Source of the DNA: Glossina fuscipes
Lineage: Eukaryota; Arthropoda; Insecta; Diptera; Glossinidae
Assembly (NCBI RefSeq): GCF_014805625.2
Contig: NW_023998415.1
Span: forward strand, 47,809,695 to 47,873,694
Length of the DNA stretch: 64,000 nucleotides
Direction: 5' to 3'
Notes under the pieces: generated by a model
Told to the model about the DNA's origin: nothing
Database searches by the model: none
The model's input: the letters and a program-made list of their open reading frames with translations, nothing else
Shown here: piece after piece, positions 58,142 to 64,000 of the stretch
How the letters are laid out: the number at the start of each line of letters is the position of its first letter
How positions within the stretch are numbered: the stretch's first letter is position 1
Translations under genes and position numbers: made by a program

Positions 58142-58340
58142 ACCGATCATCTGGTCATCGTTTCGTCGGTTCGCGCTCCACCGTACGACATCAGACAGCT
58201 TATTATCTCTCGGATTTTGGACGTTCACTTCCTCATTCCATTCCGCAAATCGTCTATGCGTTCGTTCACTCCTCGACACCTCTCTGCGCATATCTACCTG
58301 TTCGGTTTAGTTGCGTCCCCCCAACGAAATTAGACTAACG
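58040..58340. other. CT array and adjacent GC-richer block open in several frames
   Basis: A TC array (58100-58137) is followed by about 200 bp with few stop codons on either strand, giving three overlapping plus frames and one 89-codon ATG-started minus frame. The minus product (ERTHRRFAEWNEEVNVQNP...) is hydrophilic but unassigned. Open frames in several registers mostly reflect base composition. Confidence 0.3.
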
Positions 58341-60009
58341 TAGACTAGAAACAACTTCACAACATTGCAATCATTAGCTTAATAATTAACTTCTGCCAAT
58401 TAAATCTATAAATCTATAAATAATACATACATAGAGATAAAGTTGATTGAATGCATTTAATCCTAGCCGAGATCGGTCAGCAAAAGTCGCGTTTCTCTTT
58501 TGCGAAATGAGAAGGCAAACGCTGTTAAAAATTTCAAACACTCGTAAGCTGCGTCGATGTTCGTCTTTAGACAAAACTGTTTGATTCGGCTAACGTTTAT
58601 GAAAAAGCAGCATCAACGTACGTGAAACCAATTTGGCGTAAGCACTTTTATATGCTCTTGTTGTGCTTAAGACTCGCTTTAAGGTATTTATTGGTTGTTC
58701 CCTCAGTCATTTGTTATTTATTATTATTATTTTGATTATCGTATTATTTATCTTTTGCCTTTAGTCTTAGAATGTATTTCTCTGATATAATAATATTTAT
58801 CTTCTATAATAACTCATCATCTTTAGTTTCCTAGAATCGAGTAAAATATTGCTATGGTAACTAATACCACAAGGGCGTAGTACCACTGTGTCAGCGTTGT
58901 TTTTTTTTTTTTTTTTTTTGTTGTTGTTGTTTTCTCCTCTTTTTAAAGCTTAAGGGCCAAGTGGTTAACCATAATATTCGTTAAGCAAGAAAGACAAAGA
59001 GAATTCTTTATTGAAATTTGAAGATTCGACCGACTCTTTTCGTATGCGGTCTTGTGTCTGACAATTTTAAATATAATTTACTTGTTTACATCGTTGCGGA
59101 TGCAGAAATGATTGTAATGATTGTAATGATTGTAATTATCATAATCAATTTTGCTTAAATGCTATTGAAATGTTTTACACATGATTATGAAATAGCATGG
59201 GTGAGTGTATGTGTAATTTTGTGGTCACTAAACATTATAATATTTGTATGCGTTTCGATGCAAACATAAGTTGCTTGACATATATGTGGGGGAATTGATT
59301 TTATTATTCTATTCTATATATATATATATATATATGCACACACAATATCAAGTCAAACGGTTTGATGGGGTTTTGCCTCTCAAGTAAGTTTATTAAATGG
59401 TTTTTAACAATTATTTTAAACCCCATAGATGCGTAAAAATTCTTGTACAATTGTTATATTTTATATTTCGTGGTTTTTTTAGAAAAAAAAAAAAAAAAAA
59501 AATTTTGATTTTTTAATTAATTTTTGTATTACACATTAAATCATCAAATTTTAATTAATTATAATTATTGCACATTACTCAACAAACTATTGTAGCGTAA
59601 CAATCCACATACTAAATTTATACAATTAGTTTAAGATGTAATTGTCTTGTCTTATATCGGCCTTCAAGTATGCAAAAAACAAATCAAAATTAAATTTAAT
59701 AACAAATGTTTTCTATGCCAATCTCCTATCTGAATGGCGATTACAAGTTAAGTTAAGTTATTATTCTATTTTAACTTTTTTTACAAGATACACATAAAAA
59801 GTGAATAAAAAACCTTCATTCGATTCAAAATGTATGCATATACACTATGCCTCCCGCTTATTCCGTATCTCACATGTTGTTATTTACTAACAATTGATGG
59901 CGAGACTGAGCCCAATCTTCGCGCGACTATTCACGATTAGTCATCTTATAAGGTATATTGAATTTGAAAAGAAATGGAGGATCTATCTATACATTCAACA
60001 TACAATCTA

Positions 60010-60030
60010 TCGTGTATACCGTATACACGA
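60010..60030. repeat. Palindrome, 10-bp arms around one base
   Basis: tcgtgtatac and gtatacacga are perfect reverse complements separated by a single C at 60020. Confidence 0.9.
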
Positions 60031-60424
60031 AGTTTTAAATCATATTCTTCGTTAAATGCGTAAAACGAAAATCGAAAATTATTTCGTCCTATTTAAAAAT
60101 CATTTTTGATAATCTCAGATGAAATTTAGTTCCGAATTAGCTGGCGACGACTTTATTAACGAGCAATTTAACGTTTCAAATGAATGCGTAAAATTCAAAG
60201 CTTTCCAATTTGATGGCTAAGGTGGGATAATCCAAGCATCAATATTGTTTTTTTTTTTTTTAAGGATAAAATCTTGCCGAAAATGAGGAGGCCATTAAGT
60301 CGTTAAGGCCACTCTTCAGATGCATAGATTGATCACAAAACATAGTTGAACTCATTTTATTGGTCACGCTTATCTATATGTGTATCTATGGTATCTCTGA
60401 TAACTCTTAGTGTGTATTTGACAA

Positions 60425-60427
<3 letters not shown>

Positions 60428-60462
<35 letters not shown>
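60428..60462. repeat. (AT)n microsatellite
   Basis: 35 bp of pure AT units. Confidence 0.95.
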
Positions 60463-60463
<1 letters not shown>

Positions 60464-61798
60464 TGTCTATACCGAATATAAATTATAATGCGATATAATA
60501 AAATTTTTCTTTAGATATTAACAACAACTAACAAGCACAGATGCACTGTTAATAAAATATTTGCCAGTACGATAAATTTGAAGCCAAAAGGAGAGGGACG
60601 AGAGGAAAAGAGAAAGTAAACAACAAGTGTGTACACCAATGTGAAAATACAATCCTACTATAAATTATTCCACTGTTTCTATATCTCGTATATTCAAAAC
60701 ATTTACATACATATATTAACACCTATACGGTTACAGTATATAAATAAAACATAGCAAAAAGTAAAAAAAAAAAATAAAATCAAAAGTAAAAAATAAAAAA
60801 ATAAAAGTTACCGATAGTTTCTATTCTTTCAAAATTCAACTCACATACAAGTGCAGGTATTTATCATAACCCATGAACCCCAACCATGTGAATGAATGCA
60901 TATGTGTGTATATGCCTTTTAAAACTTTATACCATACAGTATTGTGTACTACATACTATTTGCAGTCAAGTGTGAAATTTTTAGTATTTCAACGTATTTC
61001 AACGTATAGATAACTGCATATAAAAAGCATATAACAAATCCCTACATATGTACAATACTCGACATTCATATGTACATGAGCAACACACATGAATGCATAT
61101 GCAATGACTATAACTAGTAGTAATAATAAGCATAAAACTCTCGCTCTCTATATCACTAGATTTGTTCTTGTTGTTGTTGTTGCAGCTGTAAATCTCTTTC
61201 TTTTTCTTCTCCTCCTTCTTCTTCTTCTTCGTTTTCTTTTTTTCTTTTTTCTCATTTCTCTACAGAACATACAATCGAAAAAATATTCCCTTCAATGTAA
61301 AAAGATTATATGTGCAACCCGCAGTAAATCTATGAGAAGAAAAAACAAAAAAAACCAAACTACAATAACAGTAACAGGAACAGAAAACGAATAAGTAAAA
61401 GGAATTCAAATATGCCAATGGCAACAGAAAGAGAAAACAAATAAAAAATTACTTCCTAGGTCGGGTCGAATTTTTTGATTGTTAAAAAATTAATTTATAT
61501 TAAAAATGGCCCTACATGTGAAGTACTCAGAAGGGTGGAAAAAATTATTTATTTCTCACTTAATTGATTACGAATTTTTTTATGAGTTTTATTGATCCGC
61601 TCTCTATTTATTATACCGTACGTTCTCGCTATAACATTATTATGAAATAATATCCGATATTAAAACGAAAAAGTATCAAATTTCATTTTTATTTGTTTCA
61701 TTTCAATAATTTTTATTTAGTAATTATTAATAATTCCCTTATATATAAAATATTGAAACTTTGAATTTTTCATTTGTTTTTATTTTCCTTTCCAAGTA

Positions 61799-61937
61799 TA
61801 ATTATTATAAGTTTAGCCAGTGAATAAAATTCCAAGACTAGTCTTAGAAAGCACTAACATGCATCTAAGTGCTTTCCGACCATTGAGTTGCTATTCGAGA
61901 CTCTTGCCTACTCGACCACACAGGCGGATTTCTGTCG
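61799..61937 (-). mobile_element. tRNA-derived SINE, copy B
   Basis: Read on the minus strand, the element starts near tccgcctgtgtggtcgagta. It contains TGGTCGAGTAGG, which fits the RNA polymerase III A box (TRGYnnAnnnGG) exactly. The body then matches copy A at 23.1 kb (cttagatgc, gttagtg, ttctaagac, gtctt and gaatttta) and ends in an AT-rich tail. Short flanking AAGTA strings (61794-61798 and 61938-61942) may be an eroded target duplication. The order of pieces in the tRNA head differs from copy A, so the two belong to diverged subfamilies or one is rearranged. Confidence 0.6.
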
Positions 61938-61939
61938 AA

Positions 61940-64000
61940 GTAATTTTTATCTAATATACTTTGAATAAGTAGCGAAACAACAAAAATTCAATATGTTTCT
62001 ATAAAAAATATTTAAGAATTTTAATATTTCGATTTTGGTGTAGTTAGACTTACATCACTTTTAAATTGAACGATTAATAGATATGTAAATAATTTACTAC
62101 AGTGTTATTTGTCTGCCTAAGTGCCCTTAGATTCTACATGTCTGCCTTGTATACCTATGCCTAGAAACCAATAATTAAAGGGAGAGACCAAACAAACAAG
62201 ATCACAATATCGTTGAGTTTTTATTTTAAAACGATAAATATTTCCGTTTCTAAAACGAGATTATGAAAACATCAATAAATCTTCGCCTTCCGTTTATAGG
62301 TGTAACGAAAACAAACAAAAAACTACATTTGGTTATAGGCTAATTGCTTATATATTTTCTACCATCTTAAAAGAAAAGAAGAAAAAAAACAAAAAAAAAA
62401 AACAAATAAATAAATTTATATGCTCTTTAACTTTGAATCAGCGTGACCAATTATTTTTTGCATTTTTATGCTGATACTGTCGTATCTCCCACAGAATAAG
62501 CGCGAAAGTTGCCTTCGTTACATATAATGTGAGATGTAAGCAATGAACAAAGCATCATTTTTTTTTTTTTTTTTTTTTTGACTTTTTGACTTTTTGCAAG
62601 CAGAAATATTCTCAATTCAAATTGTCCAATGAGTATGCCATTCAAACGACTTGGGCCATCTTCAATAGCAGCCTTTGTGGAAGAATAACCATCGTTTCCA
62701 TAAAATTTAATGGCGATATCTTCATTTTTGCGACTTATTGTAGACGGAGACACAGACATCGATTAAATCGATTCAAAATTTGATACTAATCGAGAATATA
62801 TATATATATATATATATATTTATTTATTTATTTATTTTATAAGTTTTCTGAAAGTACTTTTTGTTTGGCTGTTACAAACACCCTGACGAAACGAATACAA
62901 CCCCGCGTTGCTAGATTGCGGATATAAAAAAGGAATATAAACGACTTGCTTCTGTAGACGTGTCGATTAACAGTGGAAACGGGTAACTGGGCTTAAGTTA
63001 TGCAAGATACGTGTACGAAGGATTCATCTTGAAAATATAGTGTTTTTTATTTTTTTATTTATTTATATTTTTTTTTTTTCTCGCTAAATTTATCTTTTTG
63101 TTAGATTTTCATCTGAAATGCAACGAATTTTTCCCTAAAACTCAGCAGTTAGTCAGCCAGTGAATGAGTGCATTGTTTGTTTGCTTTATCGAATTGATTT
63201 ACTACGCATATGCACTTGTATATGAAAAATGGGTCGAAACATTGAAATGTTTCTGTCTGTCTTTTTTCCAACTAATATTCCGCGCAAAAAAGTGTTTTTT
63301 TATGCGTTATTTTTTCACCTTGTTAATGAAACAATAAACGGTTGTGAAGTGCTTTAGTATATGATGGCCTAATTTGAGAGAGATATACACAAGTAAAAAT
63401 CGAATAGAAAATGCACTTGAATTAGCAAAATTTCTAAGCAGCTTTATAGAATAAATCTAAATAAATAAAATATAATGTATCGATCATCATTCCTATCCCT
63501 TCGAGCACTCTATACTTGATATATTGTTCTGAATTAGCATGAATGTAGAAGGAATCGACATTCGATTTTAGCTTTAAAGTCTAAATTCGAGAACCATAAA
63601 ATACGGTTCTCGATGCGCCCCCCGTTGACGAACTCTACAAAAAGGCAAGCGATGAGATTTCCCTCCCCTCTCTTGCATAAACTGTAGTTTGAAGAATGCC
63701 GAGTTTATATTTTAGAGCTTGAAATATCCATATGCACTCCTAAAATCGATTGTATATCAGATCAAGCATTCGCTCGTAGATACTAAAAAACACGAGTTAG
63801 TGTAGTAGAGTATGTAAATAGTATGTAAAGAAAGTTTTGTAGTTTGCACAGTTACCTATAAAATGCTTTAAAATAATACATTGAAATATGATTTCAGTTT
63901 GGATACGATGTCGTAAACTTTAAAATTTAACATCTTGCAGAAGCTAGCATCACGTCATGAGCGAAGCAAAACATAAGTTTTACTAAAATATTTTTTTTAT
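61940..64000. other. Noncoding stretch to window end
   Basis: Contains a T run at 62558-62579, an AT/TTTA array at 62796-62838, T runs near 63040-63080 and a 9-bp inverted repeat at 63587-63613 (tcgagaacc/ggttctcga). Minus- and plus-strand frames of 97 and 65 codons near 62466-62783 overlap each other and are not recognised. Confidence 0.55.

Larger units (their letters stand above)
58340..61790. other. Noncoding stretch
   Basis: Contains a T run at 58900-58919, a 9-bp tandem ATGATTGTA three times (59108-59134), a TA tract at 59314-59334, a near-perfect palindrome at 60010-60030, the AT array at 60428-60462 and CTT/GTT arrays at 61165-61235. A good acceptor string (tttctctacag ending 61265) precedes 42 open codons that are Lys- and Thr-rich; I regard this as chance. 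Confidence 0.55.

Noticed and set aside
61266..61394. Exon after the acceptor at 61265
   Set aside because: The 42 codons are Lys/Thr/Asn-rich as expected from A-rich DNA, with no donor or homolog.
1..64000. CRISPR arrays, bacterial operons or phage features
   Set aside because: All repeats are simple tandem or dispersed eukaryotic types; there are no regularly spaced direct repeats with unique spacers and no dense coding.

Overview
This is 64 kb of strongly AT-rich, microsatellite-rich eukaryotic DNA in which I find no intact protein-coding gene, no rRNA, no intact tRNA gene and no CRISPR array. The repeats suggest an insect, most likely a higher fly: a mariner transposon, a tRNA-derived SINE, non-LTR reverse-transcriptase debris, and a dispersed repeat carrying 'tattcttgatc' and (GTCY)n motifs that is typical of Diptera. 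The species cannot be fixed from the sequence. The window is best read as intergenic DNA or part of a very large intron.

Layout. 1-5.2 kb: noncoding DNA with a badly decayed mariner-type transposase on the minus strand (about 2.37-2.79 kb) and two perfect 20-bp palindromes (1592, 4939). 5.2-15.5 kb: microsatellites (GAA, CTAG, TTGC, ACAT, CA/TA), a faint GTCY-type repeat patch and two stop-free frames without an ATG start (10.03-10.23 and 13.82-14.17 kb). 15.5-18.7 kb: a minus-strand open frame with an Sm2-like end, two diverged units of the GTCY repeat, and a paired CGTGACGTC motif. 18.7-25.3 kb: T-rich low-complexity DNA, then a SINE with a 9-bp target duplication (23.1-23.28 kb), then a 1240-bp mariner with near-perfect 30-bp terminal repeats (23719-24958). 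The mariner sits inside an older dispersed repeat whose uninterrupted relative lies at 47.3-47.75 kb.

25.3-42.9 kb: noncoding, with hairpins, short tandem duplications, long (AT)n and polypyrimidine tracts and a few exon-like scraps. 42.9-44 kb: a decayed reverse transcriptase of a non-LTR retrotransposon in at least three frames. 44-55.9 kb: noncoding DNA, the second copy of the dispersed repeat, and several weak exon-like candidates. 55.9-56.7 kb: a GC-richer block of unknown origin. 56.7-64 kb: noncoding, microsatellites and a second SINE copy (61.8-61.94 kb).

Nothing here works together as a gene system. The main biology is layered transposon history: an old mariner relic, non-LTR debris, an anonymous repeat, SINE insertions, and a younger mariner that kept its ends but carries several coding lesions. 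I did not find an undescribed functional system. The observations I consider most worth testing are the SINE family, the nested mariner with its empty-site relative, and the few coding-like frames.
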